This document shows positions 1 to 6,050 of a DNA stretch of 11,404 nt, in pieces. Position 1 is the stretch's first letter, and every line of letters begins with the position of its first letter. Source of the DNA: Lysobacteraceae bacterium (GTDB lineage: Bacteria; Pseudomonadota; Gammaproteobacteria; Xanthomonadales; Xanthomonadaceae); assembly GCA_017990865.1 (NCBI GenBank), contig JAGNNB010000056.1, forward strand, positions 1 to 11,404, read 5' to 3'. The notes under the pieces were generated by a model. It worked only from the letters and a program-made list of their open reading frames with translations, had not been told where the DNA came from and made no database searches. Made by a program: the position numbers and the translations under genes.

Positions 1-717
1 GACACGCTCGTCGTTGGCGGCCAGCACCACCAGCAACTCGGCTTCGATCTTCGCCACGTCCTCAAGCTTCGGCGCGCTGCCGTAGAACGGCGCCGCCGCA
101 TCGAGATCCGGCAATTGCGTGGCGAGGAAATTCGCCATTCCGCCGCCGTAGCAAAACCCGACCGCGCCGAGACGGCCGTTGCCGCCCTCGATCGCGCGCA
201 GCATCCGCGCCGCCGCCAAAAAATCCTGCCGTGTTTTGGTTTGGTCCAACGTCTGAAACTTCGCGCGCGCCTGGTCCTCGTCGCCGGGATAGCCGCCCAC
301 CGGGAACAGCGCATCCGGCGCGAACGCGATGAAATTCGCCAACGCCAGGCGACGCGCGATGTCTTCGATATGGGGGTTCAGCCCGCGGTTTTCGTGGATC
401 ACCAACACCGTCGGCAGCGGCTTGCGCGCCTTCGCGGGCCGAACCAGGTATCCCCGCGCGGTGCCGTAACCTTCGGGCGATGCGAACTCGACGAACTCGG
501 CCTTCAACCGACGATCGTCGGGCTTCACTTGCTGCGCCAACGCGAACTGCGGGCTCAACGCCGTCAGCAAACCCGCCGCGGTGGTCGCTCCCACCGCGAA
601 CCGCGCGGCGCCGAGCAGGAACCCGCGCCGGTCGATATCGCCATGCACGTATCGATCGAACAACCGCAACACTTCGGGATCGAAGTCTTCGGCGGTTTTG
701 CGCGGACGCGTGGTCAT
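1..717 (-). CDS. Dienelactone hydrolase family protein with twin-arginine leader (partial, C-terminus beyond left edge)
   Basis: The 239 visible residues form an alpha/beta-hydrolase of the dienelactone hydrolase family, probably exported. Residues 1-63 look like a twin-arginine leader: a charged N-region, Arg30-Arg31 followed by GFLLG, a hydrophobic Ala/Gly/Leu stretch, and a possible cleavage site after ALA (59-61). The hydrolase core has HENRGLNPHIED at 108-119 and the nucleophile elbow GFCYGGG at 187-193, with Cys189 as the predicted nucleophile. The family uses a Cys-Asp-His triad. Asp236, in AANDERV at the edge, fits the acid; the His would lie outside the window. The ATG at 717 is preceded by GGAG eight bases upstream. 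The YghX-like subgroup is the closest match I recognise. The true substrate cannot be read from sequence. The family call is firm; TAT export is likely. Confidence 0.9.
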   Translation of the reverse strand, partial: MTTRPRKTAEDFDPEVLRLFDRYVHGDIDRRGFLLGAARFAVGATTAAGLLTALSPQFALAQQVKPDDRRLKAEFVEFASPEGYGTARGYLVRPAKARKPLPTVLVIHENRGLNPHIEDIARRLALANFIAFAPDALFPVGGYPGDEDQARAKFQTLDQTKTRQDFLAAARMLRAIEGGNGRLGAVGFCYGGGMANFLATQLPDLDAAAPFYGSAPKLEDVAKIEAELLVVLAANDERV

Positions 718-880
718 GGAGGCAGCTCCAAGCGAGGGTCGATCCGGCACCATAGCGCAGCGCAGGGCCAGGCGCATCCCACTGCGCGGGACAGACACCG
801 ACCTTTTCTCGCCCGGTCGGCGCAGCGCGCGCTTGGGACACTCGGCCGACACTCCGCTATCCCGGGCGCGGCCTAGAGGC

Positions 881-2035
881 TTACTTCGGCGACTTGGCAG
901 GTTCCGATACCTGCTTGCCATCCCTGTACATCCGGCGCTCCTTCACAACGCCGTTCTCGTCGTACAACACCGTCTCGCCGTGTTGGACGCCGGCTTCGTA
1001 TTCCGCCGTCAAGTTGATCCGGCCGCTTTCGTAAAAGTGCGTCATTCCAACGATTTTTCCGTTCGCGTAGCGATCGATCTGCTGAAGCGAACCGTTCGGG
1101 TAGTAGAACTCGATGTCGCCGTGCGCAACGCTCTCGCCGTTCACCAGTTTGTAATGCTCTTTGCGCTGTAGCGTTTTCGAACTACCGGGCGCGTAAATCA
1201 ACCACTCACCCGTCTTCTTGCCCTTGTCGAATTCGCCGGTCATCGAGAGCACGCCCTGTTCGTCGTATCCTTTGTAAGCGCCGTGGAAACGATGATCCTT
1301 CCACTCGGCTTCCGACATCACCTGGCCGTTCGGGTAGTAATCCTTGCAGGTACCGTGCTGCAGGTTGCCCGCCTGATAACACAGCGACGAACTGCCCGCG
1401 AGCGCCGCAAGCCCGCCCAAGCGCAGGAACGGGCTCATGCCGGGGCGCAGCTTCACCGGCAGCATCTCACCGGATTTTTCGATCGTCACTTCTTTCGCGA
1501 CGCGCTTTTGCGCGTTGAAGCGATAGGTGTAATGACTGTACGTCGGGTACGAATATCCAGCGCCGCCCATCACGCCGACCACCGTCCCGGTTTGCTGCGA
1601 CGCGACGCCGGTGGACTGGTAGTCGATGATGGTTTCGAGGAAATATTTGCCCGGCCGCAACCCGTCGAAAACGAAGTTGCCGTTATCGTCGGTGATCGCT
1701 TCCTTCCGCGCCGCGAACGCCTCGGGCAGCATGTAGACCTCATGCTCGGTGGCGCTGAATTTCTCGGTCAGCCGCAACCACTCCGCGAAATAATCCGTCA
1801 CCGGGAACAGCATCACCACCGAACCCCGCGCGTAATACGTGCCCGACCCCATCGGGTCGTTGACGTAAGCGACGCCGCGAATGGACGACGAACCCGCCGT
1901 CAAATTCTGTTGCGCGGCCTTCGCATCGAAAAAGGCCTGCGGAAAATACACACGCTTGAGCCCGAAACCCGCCGCATCCGCACCGCCAGAAAACACCAGC
2001 AACAAACTCGCCAAACACAACGCAACACGCTTCAT
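881..2035 (-). CDS. Exported MORN-like / YwqK-family repeat protein
   Basis: The protein has 384 residues from the ATG at 2035. I chose this start because GGAG lies seven bases upstream and the product begins MKRVALCLASLLLVFSGG, a clean signal peptide with probable cleavage after ADA/ADAA (about residues 20-22). The in-frame ATG at 2053 has no ribosome site and would put six residues before the signal. A segment near residues 112-135 (DDNGNFVFDGLRPGKYFLE) resembles the beta-sandwich of carboxypeptidase-regulatory/prealbumin-like domains. Residues about 230-370 carry repeats of the type YYPNG...G..HG.Y..Y(D/N)E.G, the MORN_2 motif found in YwqK-like proteins. Databases often label such proteins 'antitoxin YwqK', but the signal peptide and lack of a toxin neighbour argue against that. 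The likely location is periplasmic or surface; the function is unknown. Confidence 0.8.
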   Translation of the reverse strand: MKRVALCLASLLLVFSGGADAAGFGLKRVYFPQAFFDAKAAQQNLTAGSSSIRGVAYVNDPMGSGTYYARGSVVMLFPVTDYFAEWLRLTEKFSATEHEVYMLPEAFAARKEAITDDNGNFVFDGLRPGKYFLETIIDYQSTGVASQQTGTVVGVMGGAGYSYPTYSHYTYRFNAQKRVAKEVTIEKSGEMLPVKLRPGMSPFLRLGGLAALAGSSSLCYQAGNLQHGTCKDYYPNGQVMSEAEWKDHRFHGAYKGYDEQGVLSMTGEFDKGKKTGEWLIYAPGSSKTLQRKEHYKLVNGESVAHGDIEFYYPNGSLQQIDRYANGKIVGMTHFYESGRINLTAEYEAGVQHGETVLYDENGVVKERRMYRDGKQVSEPAKSPK

Positions 2036-2108
2036 TTTCAACTCCGACTGCATTCGAAAACCGGACCGGAGCGGAACGGCGCATCGTCAAGCGCCTCTCA
2101 CTCGCGGA

Positions 2109-2129
2109 AAGGGGCGCCCGGCGCCCCTT
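2109..2129. repeat. Perfect GC-rich palindrome
   Basis: AAGGGGCGCC and GGCGCCCCTT are exact reverse complements separated by one C. No T-run follows on either strand, so a classical intrinsic terminator is not supported. It could be a protein-binding site or a transcript hairpin ahead of the MORN-protein gene. Confidence 0.6.
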
Positions 2130-2146
2130 CAAGTCGACGCCATTCT

Positions 2147-2194
2147 ACTCGACCCCGGATTTTCGTAGGGCGGGCTGAAGCCCGCCTTTCGAGT
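2147..2194 (+). repeat. Solitary REP with an attached RAYT-end-like tail
   Basis: The core is a perfect 8-bp stem, GGCGGGCT (2169-2176) and AGCCCGCC (2179-2186), with a two-base loop, preceded by GTAG and followed by CGAGT. It belongs to the same family as the REPs around the transposase at 3150-3716. Bases 2150-2166 (TCGACCCCGGATTTTCG) differ by one base from the last codons of that transposase at 3154-3170. The solo REP may therefore carry a trace of a former transposase 3' end. Confidence 0.75.
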
Positions 2195-2235
2195 GATGCG
2201 CGGCACCACGAAGGGCATCACGACGCATCGGCAAC

Positions 2236-2259
2236 CCTATCGGCGATCCTATCGGCGTT
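2236..2259 (+). repeat. 12-bp tandem duplication
   Basis: CCTATCGGCGAT is followed directly by CCTATCGGCGTT, a two-unit tandem repeat with one mismatch about 135 bases upstream of yaeQ. No function is evident. Confidence 0.5.
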
Positions 2260-2280
2260 CCGCGGCGCGAACCACCACAA

Positions 2281-2298
2281 GGCGAGCGATCGCTCGCC
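2281..2298. repeat. Perfect 18-base palindrome upstream of yaeQ
   Basis: GGCGAGCGATCGCTCGCC is its own reverse complement and lies about 95 bases before the yaeQ ATG. It could be a dimeric regulator site or an RNA hairpin. No T-tract follows. Confidence 0.6.
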
Positions 2299-2393
2299 TG
2301 ATGGCTTCAGACGACGCGTTCGGATTCGCCCCTCCGGCGCGTTTGTCCGCGGAGAACGCCTACAATCCACGACCGCTTCCGCCAGGCACCGCC

Positions 2394-2948
2394 ATGTCGC
2401 CCAAATCCACCGTGTTCAAGGTCGAGCTGCAGGTCAGCGACATGGACCGTCATTACTATGCGCTCCACAATCTGATCCTCGCCCAGCATCCATCGGAAAC
2501 CGATGTGCGACTGATCGTGCGGTTGGTGGCGTTCGCGTTGTATGCCGACGAGCGCCTGGAATTCGGTCGCGGCTTGAGCGACGACAGCGAGCCCGACCTG
2601 TGGCAACGCGATTATGTCGGCGACATCCAATGTTGGATCGATCTCGGTCATCCCGACGAAAGCCGCATCCGCAAAGCCTGCGCACGATCGCGGCAAGTGG
2701 TCGTCGTCAACTATGGCGGCCATGCCTCGGACGTGTGGTGGAAAAAAACAGCGGCAGGACTCACGCGTTTCGACAATCTCACCGTCATCGACATCGACCC
2801 GAGCTCGATCGACGCGCTCATCGGCCACCTGCAACGCGGCATGCGCCTCACGGCCATGATCCAGGACACCGAACTACAACTGATGAGCGACACACTGAAC
2901 GTCGCGCTGACGCCGCGGGTGCGAATGAAAACCGGGGTCAGAGTCTGA
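2394..2948 (+). CDS. yaeQ: YaeQ family protein
   Basis: The product has 184 residues, matching the family's usual size of about 180. Recognisable blocks in order are VFKVELQVSDMDRHYYA near the N-terminus, LAQHPSETDVRLIVRLVAFA, YADERLEFGRGL, DEPDLW-like (DSEPDLWQRD), WIDLGHPDESRIRKAC, and a C-terminal IQDTELQLMSDTLNVALTPR. These line up with E. coli YaeQ from memory. The family adopts a PD-(D/E)XK nuclease-like fold; its biochemical role is not settled. I chose the ATG at 2394 because homologous sequence begins there; the open frame runs 67 codons further upstream but reads as non-homologous Arg-rich sequence. The ribosome site is weak. The last residues (KTGVRV) and the TGA stop come from a GGGTCAGA-type repeat, so the native C-terminus was probably replaced or extended. 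Confidence 0.93.
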   Translation: MSPKSTVFKVELQVSDMDRHYYALHNLILAQHPSETDVRLIVRLVAFALYADERLEFGRGLSDDSEPDLWQRDYVGDIQCWIDLGHPDESRIRKACARSRQVVVVNYGGHASDVWWKKTAAGLTRFDNLTVIDIDPSSIDALIGHLQRGMRLTAMIQDTELQLMSDTLNVALTPRVRMKTGVRV

Positions 2949-2959
2949 CCCTATGTTTT
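2928..2959. repeat. GGGTCAGA-type palindromic element overlapping the yaeQ stop
   Basis: The structure is AAAAC, CG, GGGTCAGA (2935-2942), G, TCTGACCC (2944-2951), TAT, GTTTT. It is a nested inverted repeat of the same family as the elements at 4043-4067 and 9563-9650. It contains the yaeQ stop codon (2946-2948). The hairpin followed by TTTT could also serve as a weak terminator for yaeQ. Confidence 0.7.
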
Positions 2960-2994
2960 CCCAGGGCGGGCTGAACCCATCTAACGAGATGCAC

Positions 2995-3151
2995 ACATCC
3001 GTCATCGAGAAAATCCGCATGCGAAGGTTCAGAAAATCCTTACGCGCCATCGCACCAACGACATTCTCGCTTCGGCATCGGCGGGCCGCGGCCCGCCCCA
3101 CGTCACCGCAATGTAATCGCGTAGGGCGGGCTCAAGCCCGCCTTGCGAGTT
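2995..3151 (+). repeat. 157-bp direct repeat, copy A, with REP doublet
   Basis: This stretch is repeated in the same orientation and with the same length at 3741-3897, on the other side of the transposase gene. By eye the copies are roughly 85-90% identical, with a few small compensating indels. The right half holds two REP hairpins: the perfect palindrome GGCGGGCCGCGGCCCGCC (3080-3097) and GGCGGGCT/AGCCCGCC (3125-3142). They are separated by CGTCACCGCAATGTAATCGC. The transposase stop codon (3150-3152) overlaps the right end. Confidence 0.85.
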
Positions 3152-3716
3152 AATCGACCCCGAATTTTCGCAGAGCGCGCACCGGGGCGTCGTCTTGCCC
3201 GAGTGAAGTCCCTTGCGAAGACACCGCCCAATCCAGCGGATACGCACCCGCTGCGACCCATCTGCGAAACGACGAATGCGGCCAATCGACCGCACGCAAA
3301 GCGTGCCCATGCTTCACCGGGTTGTAATGGATGTATTCGATATGCCGATGCAGATCATGATCGTCGCGTATCAGATGCTCCCAGTAGCGACGTTGCCAGA
3401 TACCGCGCTCGCGACAAGCGATGCGCCGCTCGCTTCGCCATTCCTCTTTGGGCAGGCAACGTGAGAACCCCGATTTGATCTGCGCCCAACGATTCGCATT
3501 GTCGTCATCGCCAGCCGGCAAACGCCAGATGCAATGCAGATGATCGGGCAACACCACAACGGCCACGATCTCGAACGGACGAACCGCTTGCGTCGCGCGA
3601 AACGACGCACGCAGATCATCCACGCGCTCCACGAGCCACCGACGGCGACGCTCAAGGAGATTGACGGTGAAGAAATAGGTGCCACCCGGCACACGCACGC
3701 GGCGATAGTTCGGCAT
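3150..3716 (-). CDS. REP-associated tyrosine transposase (RAYT, Y1/HUH family)
   Basis: This 188-residue protein carries the Y1 transposase signature: an N-terminal MPNYRRVRVPGGTYFFTVNL, the HUH-type metal-binding pair His59-x-His61 in LPDHLHCIW (56-64), and the HIEYIHYNPVKHG block (125-137), where Tyr128 is the candidate nucleophile. RAYTs cut and join single-stranded DNA at REP hairpins and normally occur as single-copy genes flanked by the REPs they mobilise. That is what is seen here, with REP doublets on both sides. The ATG at 3716 fits the conserved family N-terminus, though the ribosome site is poor. No frameshift or missing motif is visible, so it may be active. The coding sequence ends within the REP tail of copy A. 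Confidence 0.93.
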   Translation of the reverse strand: MPNYRRVRVPGGTYFFTVNLLERRRRWLVERVDDLRASFRATQAVRPFEIVAVVVLPDHLHCIWRLPAGDDDNANRWAQIKSGFSRCLPKEEWRSERRIACRERGIWQRRYWEHLIRDDHDLHRHIEYIHYNPVKHGHALRAVDWPHSSFRRWVAAGAYPLDWAVSSQGTSLGQDDAPVRALRKFGVD

Positions 3717-3740
3717 ACCCCAGCATCGCGCCGGCTACGC

Positions 3741-3897
3741 ACATCCGCTATCGGGAAAATCCGCATGCGACGGTCGGAAAATCCTTACACACCATCGCAT
3801 CCGACAAGATTCTCGCTCCGGCATCGGCGGGCCGGGGCCCGCCCTACGTCACCGCAACATAATCGCGTAGGGCGGGCTCAAGCCCGCCTTACGAGTT
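3741..3897 (+). repeat. 157-bp direct repeat, copy B, with REP doublet
   Basis: This is the partner of 2995-3151, 25 bases upstream of the transposase start codon. It contains GGCGGGCC/GGCCCGCC (3826-3843) and GGCGGGCT/AGCCCGCC (3871-3888). The inner flanks CCCTACG and CGTAGGG make the two REPs an inverted pair, as in a REPIN. Because it lies just 5' of the RAYT gene, it may also hold that gene's promoter. Confidence 0.85.
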
Positions 3898-3900
3898 GCG

Positions 3901-4050
3901 GCGATCCGCCTACATGTTCAGCGTCAACACGCCTTCGGCATGCAGCGCTTCCGCAAAGCTATCGAAGCCCAACTCGGCCGGCCTGCGGGGCCGGTGAAGA
4001 TCGGGCGGCCGAGGAAGTCGGAGCAGACTGAGCGGGGAAGGTTGCTCTGA
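3901..4050 (+). pseudogene. C-terminal remnant of a second REP-associated transposase
   Basis: In the frame ending at the TGA 4048-4050 the sequence reads FGMQRFRKAIEA, then QLGRPAGPVKIGRPRKSEQT. This matches the C-terminal tail of the longer RAYT-type transposases, which commonly end with a RF...IE..LGR segment followed by a GRPRK motif. The HUH and Tyr blocks are absent; upstream of about 3913 lies the REP copy. It is on the opposite strand to the intact RAYT and is followed directly by the GGGTCAGA-type end at 4043-4067. I read it as the decayed tail of a second element, not a gene. The identification rests on a short motif. Confidence 0.55.
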
Positions 4051-4067
4051 CCCCTGTTTTTCCCTAC
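4043..4067 (+). repeat. GGGTCAGA-type repeat end
   Basis: CTCTGACCCCTGTTTTTCCC is the inverse orientation of the element at the yaeQ 3' end. The remnant transposase frame ends within it, just as yaeQ ends within its copy. Confidence 0.6.
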
Positions 4068-4079
4068 AAAAGCGTATGC

Positions 4080-4146
4080 GCCTTACGGCCTTAACGTCAC
4101 CGCAATGTCATCGCGTAGGGCGGGCTCAAGCCCGCCTTACGAGTTA
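4080..4146 (+). repeat. Third REP doublet with a degraded first hairpin, at the island edge
   Basis: GGCGGGCT (4119-4126) and AGCCCGCC (4129-4136) form an intact hairpin preceded by the shared spacer CGTCACCGCAATGTCATCGC. The first hairpin is reduced to CGCCTTACGG. It ends seven bases past the stop codon of the DUF4435 gene (read on the minus strand) and is the last GC-rich host-like sequence before the AT-rich island. It may act as a 3' hairpin for the defence operon transcript. Confidence 0.75.
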
Positions 4147-4153
4147 CGGGTTT

Positions 4154-4885
4154 TCAAAATCTACCTAGCACCCTTTGCGCAAGGTTAGCGAGAGATGGAG
4201 ACGGTCCCATCCTTATGCACAGGTCACAGATCTGATCCATCGAATATCTTGGAGAAATCCCTTCAAAGTGTGAGTACACAGCACGAAGTAGGCTTTTACC
4301 TCGCACCCATCTCCATGCGTCGGCAGTAACGTCGAGCGTGTCAAAAGGCGTAACTAAGTCGGTTTCAGCCACCTCTCTACCGGCATCTTCGGTAAAACCA
4401 CCATCTCGCAATATTGCAGTCACATCCGTGGCAAGCGGCAGAGATGGATCTTTCATAACGTAGTTCTGTAATCTAGCTCTAAACCAAGTGGCAAACTCTG
4501 TTACAAGACTTGCGAGAGCGCCAGATGTTTCTCCTGCAAGTCGGTCAATGATGCCTCTATCCAAAACATCATTTTCAATAGAATAACCGGAAGTCAAAAC
4601 GTAGTCATTGAAGTCATCAGGCTCTTCTAAAACACAAAATTCATCCCGATCTCGCATAAATACAACTTGCGCGCCAGTCAAAGCGGCACGGCGCTCATAA
4701 ACAGCATCTAATACAAGCTTGCCGCCAACTGGCAGCACATCTATGTTTTTGGTGACGAGAAGGTCTCCAAATTTTCGGAGAATACCTCTATCACCCTTTC
4801 CCTCCACCAGAAGAGTGGGCAGCGTTGATCGGCACAGATAGCTGTGGAGTTCATCGGCGGTCATATCAAGCGACTGTAGCGACAC
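4154..4885 (-). CDS. ariB: DUF4435 protein, probable PARIS effector AriB
   Basis: The 243-residue protein has TOPRIM-like features typical of DUF4435: LLVEGKGD at 25-32 (Glu28 as the acidic TOPRIM residue), VLPVGGK at 50-56, VVFMRDRDEF at 74-83 (Asp79/Asp81 as the DxD pair), and SGYSIENDVL at 99-108. In the PARIS system the DUF4435 partner AriB is a nuclease that, once released from the ATPase AriA, cleaves host tRNA and halts the cell or the phage. The gene starts 2 nt after the stop of the upstream ATPase gene, the expected AriA-AriB order. The likely start is a GTG at 4885 with GGTGA six bases upstream; an ATG at 4864 is the alternative and has no clear ribosome site. Family and pairing are firm; trigger and target in this host are inference. 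Confidence 0.82.
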   Translation of the reverse strand: MSLQSLDMTADELHSYLCRSTLPTLLVEGKGDRGILRKFGDLLVTKNIDVLPVGGKLVLDAVYERRAALTGAQVVFMRDRDEFCVLEEPDDFNDYVLTSGYSIENDVLDRGIIDRLAGETSGALASLVTEFATWFRARLQNYVMKDPSLPLATDVTAILRDGGFTEDAGREVAETDLVTPFDTLDVTADAWRWVRGKSLLRAVYSHFEGISPRYSMDQICDLCIRMGPSPSLANLAQRVLGRF

Positions 4886-4887
4886 TT

Positions 4888-6021
4888 CTAGTCACCGCGG
4901 TCTGCGTTGATCGGAAGCTCCCTGTCTGCGTACTTCGCGTAAATGAAAGGAGAGTGTGTGGAGACAATGAATTGATTCGACCCCTGCTGATCTAGCAATG
5001 TTGGGAATAATCTCCTCTGCCAGTCTGGGTGCAAGCTTAATTCAGGCTCATCAATGAAGATTGGTGCCTCGGTAGAGAACGCGTTGTAAACAAGGAAGCT
5101 CAGCATTTGCTTCTCGCCTGCTGACAACACATCCGAATCGATCGCCTTGGCCGCATCACCTAGCGCAAGCCCTTTCAAGGTCACGCCCTGATAACTAAAT
5201 AACTTTGCTACCAACTCAGACAAGACATTGAATGGTCGCAAATTTGATTCTCTAAACGAATCAACATCGTTTGCTGCGGCCTGAATCTTCAAAAGGAGCG
5301 ACTCACTTTCTGAGCTCTCTGCAGCACCTTGCTCCCATGCGCGAATGTCTCTCAAAATAGTTGCACTAAAGTCAGAGTAACGCTTATTAACCCCCTCCGA
5401 TATCAATGCATATCTTTGGGTCAGCAAAGCGGCAATGTCGTCTGTAGACACAGCACATACGAACTTATGAGCTCGATAAGAGAGCTCGCCGCTAATTTGT
5501 TCTAGTTGCGCGCCAATTCCAGCATCAGCAGCAGCGCCACTAAATGAAAGCCCGCTTGTTCGCCCTCTTGCTCTCCCTTTCGACAGAGAATAGCCCCCTT
5601 CAATTCTTCGAAAAGTTGGAAAGAATATAGATCGATCCGAGCTAGATCGGATCAGGCTGCTTAACCGATCTTCGCCATCTTCTACTACATCACCATCACT
5701 ATCGATATCCACGGGATCTGAGAAATTTCCCTGCTCGAAAGTTTCAGGTTCGTCGACAAGAGAAAATATGTACTTAATATCACCGCCCGGCAGTCTCTCC
5801 AACTGCAGATCGAATGCATTCGTCAATAGCCTGCAATACTTGAACTCGATCTCTCTCCTGACACGAACAGTACTTCCAGAAATGAGATACCACGCCAACT
5901 TGAGAGCAGTGGTTTTGCCGGAACCATTTACCCCGGTAAGGATATTAAGGTCGTCATGAAATTCAAAATTAAATTTTACTCTTTTGTTCAACCCCTTAAC
6001 TTCGAACCTCTTAATTTTCAT
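4888..6021 (-). CDS. ariA: ABC/AAA_15-type ATPase, probable PARIS sensor AriA
   Basis: The product has 377 residues from the ATG at 6021. The N-terminus MKIKRFEVKGL and the block DLNILTGVNGSGKTT, with Walker A at residues 30-38, are typical of RecF/OLD-like AAA_15/AAA_21 ATPases. Later come the ABC signature LSAGEKQM (about 298-306), Walker B with the catalytic Glu in IFIDEPELSLHP (about 315-326), and the H-loop STHSP (about 352-357). The ATPase core is therefore complete. Between about 90 and 120 lies an acidic stretch (DIDSDGDVVEDGED). In PARIS, AriA assembles as a scaffold that holds AriB and releases it when a phage anti-restriction protein binds. An upstream in-frame TTG at 6054 is possible, but homology starts at the ATG. 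OLD- or Septu-type ATPases look similar; the DUF4435 partner decides for PARIS. Confidence 0.82.
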   Translation of the reverse strand: MKIKRFEVKGLNKRVKFNFEFHDDLNILTGVNGSGKTTALKLAWYLISGSTVRVRREIEFKYCRLLTNAFDLQLERLPGGDIKYIFSLVDEPETFEQGNFSDPVDIDSDGDVVEDGEDRLSSLIRSSSDRSIFFPTFRRIEGGYSLSKGRARGRTSGLSFSGAAADAGIGAQLEQISGELSYRAHKFVCAVSTDDIAALLTQRYALISEGVNKRYSDFSATILRDIRAWEQGAAESSESESLLLKIQAAANDVDSFRESNLRPFNVLSELVAKLFSYQGVTLKGLALGDAAKAIDSDVLSAGEKQMLSFLVYNAFSTEAPIFIDEPELSLHPDWQRRLFPTLLDQQGSNQFIVSTHSPFIYAKYADRELPINADRGD

Positions 6022-6050
6022 GTCGATTACTCGAATGGTTAGGAAGGGAA

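Larger units (their letters stand above)
2036..2393. other. Divergent intergenic region between the MORN-protein gene and yaeQ
   Basis: These 358 bases separate two genes that read away from each other, so both promoters should lie here. I see no coding signal; the open frame that extends upstream of yaeQ is Arg-rich and looks like out-of-frame GC DNA. The region holds a perfect 21-base palindrome (2109-2129), a solitary REP (2147-2194), a 12-bp tandem duplication (2236-2259) and a perfect 18-base palindrome (2281-2298), listed separately. I could not identify convincing -35/-10 boxes. Confidence 0.6.
3717..4153. other. Repeat-rich region without an intact gene
   Basis: This stretch contains copy B of the 157-bp direct repeat, a transposase C-terminal remnant, a GGGTCAGA-type end and a third REP doublet, each listed separately. 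No intact gene is visible. The right end marks the change from GC-rich host DNA to the AT-rich island. Confidence 0.7.

Noticed and set aside
881..2035. Role of the MORN/YwqK-like protein as an antitoxin
   Set aside because: It has a signal peptide and lies alone without a toxin-like neighbour. The name is a database tradition for the repeat family.
2193..2393. N-terminal extension of YaeQ to the upstream ATG
   Set aside because: The extra 67 residues are Arg-rich, pass through a palindrome and do not resemble the YaeQ N-terminus. The family start matches the ATG at 2394.
1283..2974. 563-codon plus-strand open frame across the MORN gene and yaeQ
   Set aside because: It is Arg/His-rich shadow sequence overlapping two well-supported genes in other frames.
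2995..4146. Possible CRISPR array from repeated GGCGGGC units
   Set aside because: The units are hairpin REPs in doublets at irregular distances around a RAYT gene. There are no unique spacers of constant length and no cas genes.
4154..6021. OLD-family, Septu or retron ATPase-effector system
   Set aside because: The partner is a DUF4435 protein without HNH or reverse-transcriptase motifs, and the ATPase lacks a fused TOPRIM domain. PARIS fits both genes and their order.
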